Below are positions 1-7,325 of a stretch of 42,049 nucleotides of DNA, in pieces. The DNA is taken from positions 1 to 42,049 of IMG/VR virus record IMGVR_UViG_3300035701_000086. The stretch is one strand, 5' to 3'. Under the pieces are notes generated by a model. That model was not told the DNA's origin and searched no databases. It worked only from the letters and a program-made list of their open reading frames with translations. Source of the DNA: a virus. Each line of letters starts with the position of its first letter. The first letter of the stretch is position 1. A program made the position numbers and the translations under genes.

Positions 1-872
1 GTATCACAGTTAACGCAGTTACATACAATGCAGGAACAAGAGTTACAACAATCAACTTGACCTCATCTTGTGCGGCTGACAAAGTTATCAGAGCTGTTGT
101 TATGCAATTCCAATACAATCTGGAAGCGAATACTGATATCCCAGAGTTGAATATAACTATTGACAAAGATACAGTCGAAGCCAAGACACGAAAGTTGAAA
201 ACAGTGTGGACACCTGAATCTGCTCAAGATTTTAAGAGCTATCACGGGATTGATATTGAAGCCGAACTTACAGCTTTGATGTCCCAGGAAATTGCCCTTG
301 AAGTTGACAGAGAGATTTTAGCGGACCTTTTGAACGTAGGTTCTCAGATTACACATTCTTTTGATCAAGGCGCAGCGACAAACTACAACTACCTAGATAG
401 ACACGTTGCTCTTATGCAGAGAATCTTACTTGAGTCTAACAACATCATGAGAGACACACTTCGTGGCAAAGCGAACTGGATCGTTACATCTCCTGAAGTC
501 GCTTCTATTCTTGAAACACTGAAAGAATTCCGTCCTTACGGCGGTCAGGTTTTCTCTGGAGTTAATCCTTCAGGTATCGGAGCCCGCGGAACATTGTTAA
601 ATCAGATCGAAGTTTATGTCGATCCGATATTCCCGAGCAACAAGATCCTGTTAGGTTACAAAGGCGCATCAGTAATCGATTCTGGTTACTACTATGCTCC
701 TTATATTCCAGTTGAGCTGACACCTGTCGTTTATGATCCGTATGACTTCACTCCGAGACGTGGTTTACTTACAAGGTATGCCACAAAGTTGGTCGAGTTA
801 GGTCAACTTTTCTACAGAACGATCAGGATTCGTAATAGCGCATCTGACGAGAACTTTACAGTTCTTAGCTAA
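1..872 (+). CDS. Major capsid protein, T4 gp23-like (3' part)
   Basis: The reading frame (codons from base 3) is open to the left edge, so the gene begins outside the window and only about the last 289 residues are seen. The sequence resembles the C-terminal half of T4-type gp23 capsid proteins: the VEAKTRKLKTVWTPESAQD stretch followed by a conserved helix around DIEAELTALMSQEIALEVDR, and near the end VVYDPYDFTPRRGLLTRYA. In that family the protein forms the hexameric shell of the head. A TTG at 57 could be read as a start but has no ribosome site, and the coding frame clearly continues upstream of it. A terminator follows 28 bases after the stop, so this is the last gene of its unit. Thr is mostly encoded by ACA, matching the tRNA in this window. 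Confidence 0.9.
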   Translation, partial: ITVNAVTYNAGTRVTTINLTSSCAADKVIRAVVMQFQYNLEANTDIPELNITIDKDTVEAKTRKLKTVWTPESAQDFKSYHGIDIEAELTALMSQEIALEVDREILADLLNVGSQITHSFDQGAATNYNYLDRHVALMQRILLESNNIMRDTLRGKANWIVTSPEVASILETLKEFRPYGGQVFSGVNPSGIGARGTLLNQIEVYVDPIFPSNKILLGYKGASVIDSGYYYAPYIPVELTPVVYDPYDFTPRRGLLTRYATKLVELGQLFYRTIRIRNSASDENFTVLS

Positions 873-897
873 AAGGAATGAAAACGAATAAGTAATA

Positions 898-936
898 ATA
901 AAGGGGCTAATTCACAAAGTTAGCCCCTTTATTTTT
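898..936 (+). terminator. Rho-independent terminator after capsid gene
   Basis: Arms AAAGGGGCTAA (900-910) and TTAGCCCCTTT (920-930) pair perfectly over a 9-base loop and are followed by ATTTTT. It ends the capsid transcript before the next gene. Confidence 0.9.
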
Positions 937-962
937 AAAATGATATTTAAGGAGATATTTTT

Positions 963-1730
963 ATGGATAGAGGAACAGAGACCCAGATAGAATTAGAGAA
1001 AAATAAGGTTGATGATGCTATTGTTGAAAATGTTTTATCTTTAGGAAGTGGAGTTAATGGTACATTTTTGACAACAGACCCATATCAAGTAACAGTTCAA
1101 GATGGTATCGTCGTGGATATTTCTGCTCCTCCAGTTCCTCTTTTATCAAAGATAGGAGTTAATTTCTGTGTTGGCGCAGGTGCTCCTAATGGAGAGATTT
1201 CTGGAGCATATCCTGGCGGGTTATATCCTCAAGTTAATTGGAATAATGCAAATTACGGAATTGGATTACCCCCTGTGAGTGGTGATTTAATTCCATTAGC
1301 ACCATATGTTAATAGCAATGGTGCTTTAGTTCCTGCATTAACAATCAATACAACAAATCAGATGTGGCAGATGCCGGATAATATAGTTGGTGCCCCAAAG
1401 CATGGTGGTATTTATGTAGCACCTGGACTTGATAATCCTTCTGCTCCAGGCGATGCTGAATATGATGGTTGTGGAGGCGATACTTTCCCAACAGATATCG
1501 TATTGACAGTTACAAACATACCATATGCGAGTTATAAGGTGGCATTATTGATTGGTTGGTATGAGAATTCTTATAGATGGCATGAATTTGATCCCGCTAA
1601 CCCACCGACTATGAGTGGAGCAGATGATTGGGTAAGTAATCCATACTCTGCTACAATTGTAGGGAGCACATTTACGTTCAATGGTGGCGATGGTCATGGT
1701 GTTGCGGCTGTTCAAATCATAGAAGTTTAA
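963..1730 (+). CDS. Putative virion-surface protein with beta-sandwich domain
   Basis: 255 residues, preceded by AAGGAGAT. The first 19 residues (MDRGTETQIELEKNKVDDA) recur exactly in the next gene. Residues about 20-60 form a short linking module (GVNGTF, then VTVQDGIVVDI). Residues about 62-255 have the look of a secreted beta-sandwich domain: IGVNF at the start, a QVNWNNANYG segment, and later VTNIPYASYKVALLIGW. I recall similar patterns in extracellular PEP-CTERM-type proteins of Planctomycetes and Verrucomicrobia, but could not search. Position directly after the capsid gene suggests a head decoration or carbohydrate-binding role; this is inference. It could also be a tail-fibre-type protein. 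Confidence 0.6.
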   Translation: MDRGTETQIELEKNKVDDAIVENVLSLGSGVNGTFLTTDPYQVTVQDGIVVDISAPPVPLLSKIGVNFCVGAGAPNGEISGAYPGGLYPQVNWNNANYGIGLPPVSGDLIPLAPYVNSNGALVPALTINTTNQMWQMPDNIVGAPKHGGIYVAPGLDNPSAPGDAEYDGCGGDTFPTDIVLTVTNIPYASYKVALLIGWYENSYRWHEFDPANPPTMSGADDWVSNPYSATIVGSTFTFNGGDGHGVAAVQIIEV

Positions 1731-1743
1731 GGAGGATACAAAT

Positions 1744-1914
1744 ATGGATAGAGGAACAGAGACCCAGATAGAGTTAGAGAAAAATAAGGTAGATGATGCT
1801 GCAGCAGAGGCAGTTCTTGATGCTGGTGCTGGAGTTAATGGAACATTCGTGTCAGCAGATATGGTTCCACAAACAATTGTTGTTCAGAACGGGATTATTA
1901 TTAGCATAACTTAA
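1744..1914 (+). CDS. 56-residue paralogue of the preceding protein's N-terminus
   Basis: Starts at ATG 1744 after a strong AAGGAGGAT site. Its first 57 bases match 963-1019 with only two differences, both silent. The next part is a diverged copy of the same module (GAGVNGTF, then TIVVQNGIIISIT) and the protein stops exactly where the larger protein moves into its beta-sandwich domain. It therefore looks like the anchor module without a cargo domain. Likely a tandem duplication. It could compete with or space the full-length protein on its target, possibly the capsid. No known family recognised. Confidence 0.75.
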   Translation: MDRGTETQIELEKNKVDDAAAEAVLDAGAGVNGTFVSADMVPQTIVVQNGIIISIT

Positions 1915-1916
1915 AT

Positions 1917-2411
1917 ATGAACTTAGATAACTATGATTGGGGTTTTAGTGCCTTATGTTCAACCGTTAATGGAACTAACGGCATTAGAACCCCACTCACT
2001 ATATCTGATAGAATCAAGCAGGATATTTCAGGTAAGGTATTCTGCGATTTAGGTTGTGGTGAGGGAGATTTTGCTCTTTGTTGTGAGAGGTATGCTTCAC
2101 AAGTCATCGGAGTAGAGTTAGTTCCAGAAAGAGCTGAAGTCGCCAGAATGAAGGGTCTAAATGTCATTACTGGCGATATTTTGTTAAAACTGCCTGAAGC
2201 AGACGTATATTATTGTTGGGTAGGTGTTAAAGTTCGACAATTATACGATATGATACCTGTAGGCAAGATGATTATATTTGGATTCGGCGATCCTTTAGAT
2301 CTTAAACCATGGTTGGAAGGTTTGCCTGGAGTAATACATGAAACCATGGAATATGTAAGAGAAGGCATTAAAATGACCTTCAATATTTACAAAGTTAAAA
2401 AGGAGAATTAA
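1917..2411 (+). CDS. Class I SAM-dependent methyltransferase-like protein
   Basis: 164 residues, starting two bases after the previous stop, so probably translated by coupling. A Rossmann-type SAM site is visible: motif [14 protein letters not shown] at residues 41-53 and the acidic end of the second strand in [14 protein letters not shown] (about 63-76), followed by [19 protein letters not shown]. The protein is short compared with most class I methyltransferases and no target-recognition domain is seen, so the substrate (protein, small molecule or nucleic acid) cannot be named. No DPPY or PC catalytic motif typical of DNA methylases is present. Confidence 0.75.
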   Translation: MNLDNYDWGFSALCSTVNGTNGIRTPLTISDRIKQDISGKVFCDLGCGEGDFALCCERYASQVIGVELVPERAEVARMKGLNVITGDILLKLPEADVYYCWVGVKVRQLYDMIPVGKMIIFGFGDPLDLKPWLEGLPGVIHETMEYVREGIKMTFNIYKVKKEN

Positions 2412-2415
2412 AGAA

Positions 2416-2610
2416 ATGGCACGTGGAAAGGTTAAGTGGTTCAGTAATCAGAAGGGTTTTGGTTTTATTACAGATGAGGAAGGTAAAGATATATTCGTCC
2501 ATTATTCAGGGATTGTAGCTGAAGGTTATAAAAGCTTAAAAACCGAACAAGAAGTAGAGTTTGAAGTTACAACTACAGAAAAAGGTTTACAAGCGATAGA
2601 CGTAAAATAA
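2416..2610 (+). CDS. Cold-shock protein (CspA family)
   Basis: 64 residues, the usual length for the family. The single cold-shock domain carries RNP1 (KGFGFI) and RNP2 (DIFVH) and the KWF start motif. Such proteins bind single-stranded RNA or DNA, melt RNA structure and can act as antiterminators. The gene follows the methyltransferase by four bases, with an AAGGAG site inside the end of that gene, and is closed by a terminator. Its place in a plus-strand unit behind virion genes suggests expression with them. Confidence 0.95.
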   Translation: MARGKVKWFSNQKGFGFITDEEGKDIFVHYSGIVAEGYKSLKTEQEVEFEVTTTEKGLQAIDVK

Positions 2611-2621
2611 GAAGGCATAAT

Positions 2622-2656
2622 AATAGCGGCAAACTATTAAAAAATTTGCCGCTATT
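2622..2656. terminator. Bidirectional terminator hairpin
   Basis: Arms AATAGCGGCAAA (2622-2633) and TTTGCCGCTATT (2645-2656) pair perfectly over 11 bases. It lies between the convergent ends of the cold-shock gene and the minus-strand pair and can serve both; the T-run on the plus side (AATTTT) is modest. Confidence 0.8.
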
Positions 2657-2660
2657 AATT

Positions 2661-2849
2661 TTAACTATAGACGGAATCTTGACATTCTTGGCACATTCCG
2701 CTAATTTCGAATTCTTTTTTACTAATTTCATTTATCAAACAATTATTATCTACAGCTTTCCCGCATGTTGGGCATAGTCCTTTTTCAACTCTTTCTACAA
2801 AAGATCCTAAACCAGCTTGTTTCAACAGATTTTTCTTAGCTTCGTTCAT
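2661..2849 (-). CDS. Small zinc-ribbon protein (62 aa)
   Basis: Second gene of a two-gene minus-strand unit; its ATG overlaps the stop of the upstream gene in an ATGA arrangement. Two CxxC knuckles, CPTC (about residues 26-29) and CQEC (about 53-56), should bind one zinc ion. The rest is a short helical N-terminus. No family recognised; small zinc-ribbon proteins of this kind in phages often bind nucleic acid or host proteins, which is inference only. Confidence 0.75.
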   Translation of the reverse strand: MNEAKKNLLKQAGLGSFVERVEKGLCPTCGKAVDNNCLINEISKKEFEISGMCQECQDSVYS

Positions 2850-3100
2850 GCAAGTTCTCCTTTCTCTTCCTTCTTTTCTTTCTTTTCTTTCTTTGGACTG
2901 CTATCTGTCAAATCTAAATCTTGAACTAGAACAGATTCTAATCCTAATTCTTTTCTCTCGAATATTTCTACTCCTCTAGTTCTTACCCTAACAGTATATT
3001 TTTCAGCTACAATATCTATAGCATCAACATTATATTCTAACACTTTACTTCCGTCAGGAGCTTCAAAACCTGCTTCATTCTTCGATAAATATACTTTCAT
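2846..3100 (-). CDS. Hypothetical small protein (84 aa)
   Basis: First gene behind promoter 3128-3156, with an AAAGGAGGG ribosome site directly upstream of the ATG. The N-terminal part alternates strands (MKVYLSKNEAGFEAPDG) and the C-terminus is strongly charged, rich in Lys and Glu (about residues 68-82). No domain recognised. Strong promoter and ribosome site suggest high early expression. Confidence 0.75.
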   Translation of the reverse strand: MKVYLSKNEAGFEAPDGSKVLEYNVDAIDIVAEKYTVRVRTRGVEIFERKELGLESVLVQDLDLTDSSPKKEKKEKKEEKGELA

Positions 3101-3127
3101 TTTCCCTCCTTTCTTTATTCTACTTAT

Positions 3128-3156
3128 ATTATAACATGCATTTTTAAAAGTGTAAA
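3128..3156 (-). promoter_or_regulatory. Minus-strand sigma-70-type promoter P1
   Basis: On the minus strand: TTTACA (3156-3151), 17 bases, TATAAT (3133-3128). Start of transcription would fall near 3121, giving a leader of about 20 bases to the 84-residue gene. Same architecture as four other minus-strand promoters here. Confidence 0.85.
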
Positions 3157-3206
3157 CTACTATTTACTAAATAATATCAAATGAGTAAACTACTGAGTAA
3201 ACTACT
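3152..3206 (+). repeat. Three copies of GTAAACTACT
   Basis: Copies at 3152-3161, 3185-3194 and 3197-3206. The last two belong to a perfect tandem 12-mer, GAGTAAACTACT (3183-3194 and 3195-3206), which encodes the repeated SKLL at the ligase N-terminus. The first copy covers the -35 element of P1. A shared operator or a recent slippage duplication are both possible. Confidence 0.7.
3166..3173 (+). promoter_or_regulatory. Late-type promoter element ACTAAATA
   Basis: ACTAAATA stands 7 bases before the ATG of the ATP-grasp gene. If it works like the T4 late -10 box, transcription would begin within a few bases of the start codon, so the message would be nearly leaderless. Other copies of this octamer in the window lie 22-112 bases from their genes. 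Confidence 0.5.
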
Positions 3207-4200
3207 AAAAATCGGTTTGACATACGACTTAAAAGATGATTGGAAATTAGATAGCTCAGATCCTTCTGACGCAAGCGCAGAATTCGATTTACCAAAAACA
3301 ATAGACTCGTTAGAGAAAGCTTTTTCAAAGAAATATAATGTTCACCGTATAGGTAATGTTCACCGCTTGATGAACATTATCGGGAATATAGGGGTAGATG
3401 TAGTTTTTAATATAACTGAAGGAAGAAAAGGAAGGAATAGAGAATCACAAGTTCCGATGCTTCTAGAATTATTCAATATTCCGTATATTGGATCTGATGC
3501 TTTGACCATGGGATTGACACTAGACAAGGTTATCGCTAAAAGGATATTCATTTCAGAAGGAATACCAACTCCAGAATTTGACGTTATTGATGACGTGTCA
3601 GAATTTAAGTTTAATGACATAATCAAGTTTCCGATAATCGTGAAGCCTAGATACGAAGGTTCTTCAAAAAGCTTATCAAAAGATTCAATAGTATATTTTG
3701 AGAGTGATCTCAGACGGCAAGCGTTATTTATAAATCAGACATATAATCAACCAGCATTAATTGAAGAGTTTATAAGAGGAAGAGAGTTTACTGTAGCAGT
3801 TTTGGGTAATGATAATGCCTACACTCTCCCGATAATACAGATCCAGATAGACGGAAAGTTAGATTTGGGTAGTAGATTTTATGATTATTCAATGATACAA
3901 TCAGATGAATTGCAGTATATTTGTCCTGCTCAAATAGACATCAATCTAGAAAATAAGATAAATGAGCTTGCTTTAAGAGTCTATAAAGCTGTAGAATGTA
4001 AAGACTTTGGGAGAATAGATTTCAGAGTAGACAAGCACGATAACGTATACGTTTTAGAAATCAATCCTCTCCCTGGTTTAAACGACGTATTTTTAACGTT
4101 AGCTAATACTATGAATAAAGAATATGATGATATACTTCTGCAGATCCTTGAAGAAGGATTAAGAAGATTAAAAATGGAGGGTAAACTTGAGAAATTCTGA
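3181..4200 (+). CDS. ATP-grasp ligase, D-Ala-D-Ala ligase-like
   Basis: 339 residues. After a repeated SKLL start, IGLTYDL opens the N-terminal domain typical of ligases related to Ddl. ATP-grasp signatures follow: VKPRYEGSS (lysine 155) for ATP, IEEFIRGREFTVAVLG (about 194-209), and the metal-binding end GRIDFRVDKHDN to VLEINPLPG (Glu293, Asn295). These enzymes activate a carboxylate with ATP and join it to an amine. The substrates cannot be told, but the next gene, overlapping by 14 bases, is a radical SAM aminomutase, so a beta-amino acid may be one of them (inference). There is no ribosome site before the ATG at 3181. Confidence 0.85.
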   Translation: MSKLLSKLLKIGLTYDLKDDWKLDSSDPSDASAEFDLPKTIDSLEKAFSKKYNVHRIGNVHRLMNIIGNIGVDVVFNITEGRKGRNRESQVPMLLELFNIPYIGSDALTMGLTLDKVIAKRIFISEGIPTPEFDVIDDVSEFKFNDIIKFPIIVKPRYEGSSKSLSKDSIVYFESDLRRQALFINQTYNQPALIEEFIRGREFTVAVLGNDNAYTLPIIQIQIDGKLDLGSRFYDYSMIQSDELQYICPAQIDINLENKINELALRVYKAVECKDFGRIDFRVDKHDNVYVLEINPLPGLNDVFLTLANTMNKEYDDILLQILEEGLRRLKMEGKLEKF

Positions 4201-5302
4201 ATGGTATGATTGGAAATGGCAACTTAAGAATAGGTTTATGACTTTAGAGGAACTAGAAAAAGTTATAAATTTGACTAATGAAGAAAAGGAAGCAATTAGC
4301 CAAGTTGATTTTCCAATGTCTATAACACCGTACTTAGTTTCTCTTATAGATAAGGACAATCCTAATTGCCCTATAAGAAAACAATCTATCCCTTCAATGG
4401 ACGAGCTTTGTATATCTCCTTACGATATGGAAGATCCTTTAGATGAGGACAATGATTCACCTGTCCCTTTATTGGTCCACCGTTATCCTGACAGAGTGTT
4501 ACTTATGGCTACAGAAAGTTGTGCATCATATTGCAGACATTGCACTCGTAGGAGAAGAATAGGGTATAATAGGAATGAAGACCTGTCTAGGGCATATGAA
4601 TATATTAAAAGCAACAAAAGAATTAGGGATGTATTGATTTCTGGAGGAGATCCTTTAATATTAGATGATGATAGTTTAGAAGACATTGTAAGAAGCATTA
4701 GAGAAATTGACCATGTAGAAATGATAAGAATAGGAACTAGAGTCCCAGTTACTATGCCTATGAGGATAACAGATCAATTGATTTATACATTAAAGAAGTA
4801 TTCTCCTATATGGTTCAGCATACATTTCAACCATCCTAAAGAGATAACAAGAGAAGTTAAATATGCATGCAATAAGCTTGCTGAACACGGGTTCCCTTTA
4901 GGAAGCCAAACAGTTTTACTTAAAGGAATTAATGACAATGCTTATACGATGAAGAAGCTATTGTGCGAGTTGTTGAAGATACGAGTAAGACCATATTACC
5001 TTTACCATTGCGATCAGGCAAAAGGAATCAGTCACTTTAGAGTTCCATTAAGCCAAGGATTAGAGATAATCAAGAAGTTAAGAGGACATATCTCGGGTTA
5101 TGCAATTCCTACATATGTTATAGACATGCCTAAGGGAGGTGGTAAAATACCATTAATTCCTGAGTATGTTACTAAGATTAACGATTCTTATTTATTGCAG
5201 AACTATAAAGGTGAGACTTATATGTATAGTGACAATGAGGAAAATGAGCTAAAAAGTGACCTAGGAGGCACATTAAGGCACGTATCTGGTGCCCCCAGGT
5301 GA
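4187..5302 (+). CDS. KamA-family radical SAM aminomutase (lysine 2,3-aminomutase-like)
   Basis: 371 residues from a TTG at 4187 that is placed correctly behind GGAGGG; the resulting N-terminus WYDWKWQLKNR matches the family. The radical SAM cluster motif CASYCRHC gives Cys112, Cys116 and Cys119. The PLP lysine is present in MPKGGGKIP (Lys320), and the two aspartates that hold the amino acid in lysine 2,3-aminomutase have counterparts in YHCD (Asp276) and VIDMP (Asp313). It should move an amino group from the alpha to the beta carbon using SAM and PLP. Cotranscribed with the ATP-grasp gene. The last roughly 20 residues (from EENELKSDLGG) are an extra tail that overlaps the convergent gene. EpmB-like activity is an alternative. 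Confidence 0.9.
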   Translation: MRNSEWYDWKWQLKNRFMTLEELEKVINLTNEEKEAISQVDFPMSITPYLVSLIDKDNPNCPIRKQSIPSMDELCISPYDMEDPLDEDNDSPVPLLVHRYPDRVLLMATESCASYCRHCTRRRRIGYNRNEDLSRAYEYIKSNKRIRDVLISGGDPLILDDDSLEDIVRSIREIDHVEMIRIGTRVPVTMPMRITDQLIYTLKKYSPIWFSIHFNHPKEITREVKYACNKLAEHGFPLGSQTVLLKGINDNAYTMKKLLCELLKIRVRPYYLYHCDQAKGISHFRVPLSQGLEIIKKLRGHISGYAIPTYVIDMPKGGGKIPLIPEYVTKINDSYLLQNYKGETYMYSDNEENELKSDLGGTLRHVSGAPR

Positions 5303-5308
5303 CCTAGG
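5256..5308. repeat. Direct repeat GTGACCTAGG in a GC-rich patch
   Basis: GTGACCTAGG occurs at 5256-5265 and 5299-5308. The patch is visibly richer in G and C than its surroundings, covers the overlapping 3' ends of two convergent genes, and also contains AGGCAC twice. No T-run follows, so I do not call it a terminator. Confidence 0.5.
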
Positions 5309-5521
5309 CGGGTTAGTAGGTTGGTTGGATAGATGTTTTATTGTCTGAGTATACTTATCTATAACCTTATTTAAAATATTGTATATCCTGCATCTCCCGC
5401 AAATCTTAAGATCAGAGTTTTTATACAGAGTTTTTGGCGGTATATATTTCTCTTCTTCCGTAGAGCAGAAGAATATTTCTCCACATTTTTCACACTTTAA
5501 TTTCCATATATAAAGATGCAT
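5273..5521 (-). CDS. Small zinc-finger protein (82 aa)
   Basis: Preceded by AAAGGAGGAG. Two knuckles, CEKC (about residues 10-13) and CGRC (about 41-44), suggest one zinc site in the first half; an extra Cys lies at about 19. The C-terminal tail is proline-rich (QPTNPPRSPGG) and is encoded in the stretch that overlaps the radical SAM gene by 30 bases on the other strand, so the tail is probably not conserved. Lies downstream of the VWA gene with a 15-base gap, likely the last gene of the MoxR-VWA unit. Confidence 0.7.
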   Translation of the reverse strand: MHLYIWKLKCEKCGEIFFCSTEEEKYIPPKTLYKNSDLKICGRCRIYNILNKVIDKYTQTIKHLSNQPTNPPRSPGGTRYVP

Positions 5522-5536
5522 ATTCTCCTCCTTTTC

Positions 5537-7324
5537 TCAGATCATCCTATCAAAACCGTCAATTAGAACTTTCTCCATTTCTCTAGTGTTATTAACCAAT
5601 CTTCCCATCAGTATCTCTTTAAAGAACTTGTCTCCTGCTCCGAATACTGTGCTCTTTCCTAAATCTCCGATACCGATGAAGATATGTCTTTCATTCCTTG
5701 CATTATATTCTTCTAAGATTTTCTTCATTGAACTATCATCGAACTCTCCATCAGTAAAGACTAAGATAAACTTTCTATCTTTGACGTTGGAATTCTCTTC
5801 TAAAGTCTTATAAGCTTCTTCAAGAGCTGGTATTATTTCAGTTCCACCGCCAGAAAAGTTCAATGAGTATCTAGATTTCAAATCTTCCTCAGTGATCGTT
5901 TCGCTGAACGTCTTTATTATCTTGGGGCTGTCAGCGAACACTCCAACCTCGTATTCTATATTATATTGTTCTTTGGTTTTTTCAATTAATCTTGTCAAGT
6001 TAGTAACACACTCTAATAATACTTTACTTTTTGTTGATGATTCATTTTTCATGCTTCCAGAAACGTCAAGCAGCATCACTATTTTATTGTTGTATGTTTC
6101 TTTTATCCTGTCCTCAACAAATATATCGTTGTAGTCTTCTTCAGATTTAAATATCTTGTATATCTTATTTATATTTATTTTGCCTGAAGAGTTGTTGATT
6201 ACTTTTTTGTGCTCTAATCTTTTGAAGATTTCTTTCATGTTATCTTCAAAGTCAATTACTTCTTCTCTTTTAATCTTCCAATTATCGCTATTTTCTAGAC
6301 TCTTAAAACCGTTGAACATTTCTTGTATATCTTCTGAAGTCAATTCATTGTTAATCGCTGTAGAAACATCGACATCCTTTTTAGATAGTTCTTTTAAACT
6401 TTCAATTCCTCTTTCTACTTCTCTTTTTTCTCTTTCAACTTTCCACGACTTGGTATTCCTTATTGCTTTTTTTCTGGAAAGAGTTTTCTGTTCCTCTCTC
6501 ACTTTATTCATTTCTTCGCATATTTCTTTTCTTTCTTTCGAGTCTTTAGTTCCCCACATCTTTTTCTGATCTTTATTATATTTATCGTAGTTGTCGTTTA
6601 TCTTTTTTGTAAGTTCTTGTTCTTCTTTTTTAATTCCGTCTATTTTGTTCTGAAGGTCTTTCACCTCCTGTTTTTTACTTTCAATCTGATTATCAAAAAC
6701 TCCTTTTCCATCTTTGTCTTTTTTGCTGAGATTTTCTTTTACTAAATCTTTTACTAAATCTTTAAGACTAGATACCGAAGATTTTATATCGGCAGTTTTC
6801 TTAGCTCTTTTTAAGTCATCAATTATATTATCTATTTTAGTTTTATTTTTTGCCATTATCTCTTTCATCATTTCAGGGTCGAAATAAAATTGTTCAAATC
6901 CGACTCCGTAGAGATAAACGTGCTGGAGAACATTGATAAATTCTTCAGTCACAGCACTTTTATTCCATTGACGTCTCAAAAATACTGTCTCAACAAGCTT
7001 GCTGTAAATGTATCTTGAGTTCTCGTAATCTTTGAAAACTTTGTTGTCGATTCTAATATCTTCTGCAAGGTTGGTGCAAGTTTCTTGAATTTTATCATCA
7101 TACTTTTCATTAGCAATTTTTCTATACTCTTCTGAATTAGTATACTTTATGTGATAGCATTCGTGGATCGTCGCTCCAACAGTTGCAAGTAAATTCTCGT
7201 CTGGTAAAGATTTTGGAAGATATACATCTCTACCGTCAGTGTGAGGAGTGCATTTACTTTCGAAGTATACGTTAGTCTTCAGTTTTCCGGCGAAGTGCTT
7301 GGCGATGGTTTCGAAACTAGTCAT
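5537..7324 (-). CDS. VWA-domain protein with HExxH N-terminus, CobT/DUF2201-like
   Basis: 595 residues from ATG 7324, chosen because AGGAGGG at the end of the MoxR gene lies 8 bases upstream; an ATG six codons earlier overlaps that site. The N-terminal domain has His54-Glu55-Cys-Tyr-His58, the zinc-binding HExxH pattern of VWA-associated putative metallopeptidases. A long charged, coiled-coil-like middle (about 130-400) follows. The C-terminal von Willebrand A domain (about 415-590) has a complete MIDAS: DVSGS (420-424), Thr495 in GGGTE and Asp525 in TDGEF. Partners of this type work with MoxR-like ATPases, as CobT does with CobS, to remodel or insert metal into a target. The upstream gene is that ATPase. 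Confidence 0.85.
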   Translation of the reverse strand: MTSFETIAKHFAGKLKTNVYFESKCTPHTDGRDVYLPKSLPDENLLATVGATIHECYHIKYTNSEEYRKIANEKYDDKIQETCTNLAEDIRIDNKVFKDYENSRYIYSKLVETVFLRRQWNKSAVTEEFINVLQHVYLYGVGFEQFYFDPEMMKEIMAKNKTKIDNIIDDLKRAKKTADIKSSVSSLKDLVKDLVKENLSKKDKDGKGVFDNQIESKKQEVKDLQNKIDGIKKEEQELTKKINDNYDKYNKDQKKMWGTKDSKERKEICEEMNKVREEQKTLSRKKAIRNTKSWKVEREKREVERGIESLKELSKKDVDVSTAINNELTSEDIQEMFNGFKSLENSDNWKIKREEVIDFEDNMKEIFKRLEHKKVINNSSGKININKIYKIFKSEEDYNDIFVEDRIKETYNNKIVMLLDVSGSMKNESSTKSKVLLECVTNLTRLIEKTKEQYNIEYEVGVFADSPKIIKTFSETITEEDLKSRYSLNFSGGGTEIIPALEEAYKTLEENSNVKDRKFILVFTDGEFDDSSMKKILEEYNARNERHIFIGIGDLGKSTVFGAGDKFFKEILMGRLVNNTREMEKVLIDGFDRMI

Positions 7325-7325
7325 A

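Noticed and set aside
963-1914. Insertion sequence or transposon repeat
   Set aside because: The repeated stretch is the start of two in-frame genes with no transposase, inverted ends or target duplication.
6156-6569. 137-codon plus-strand reading frame
   Set aside because: Antisense to the VWA gene; hydrophobic composition is the usual shadow of a charged coiled-coil gene and it lacks a ribosome site.
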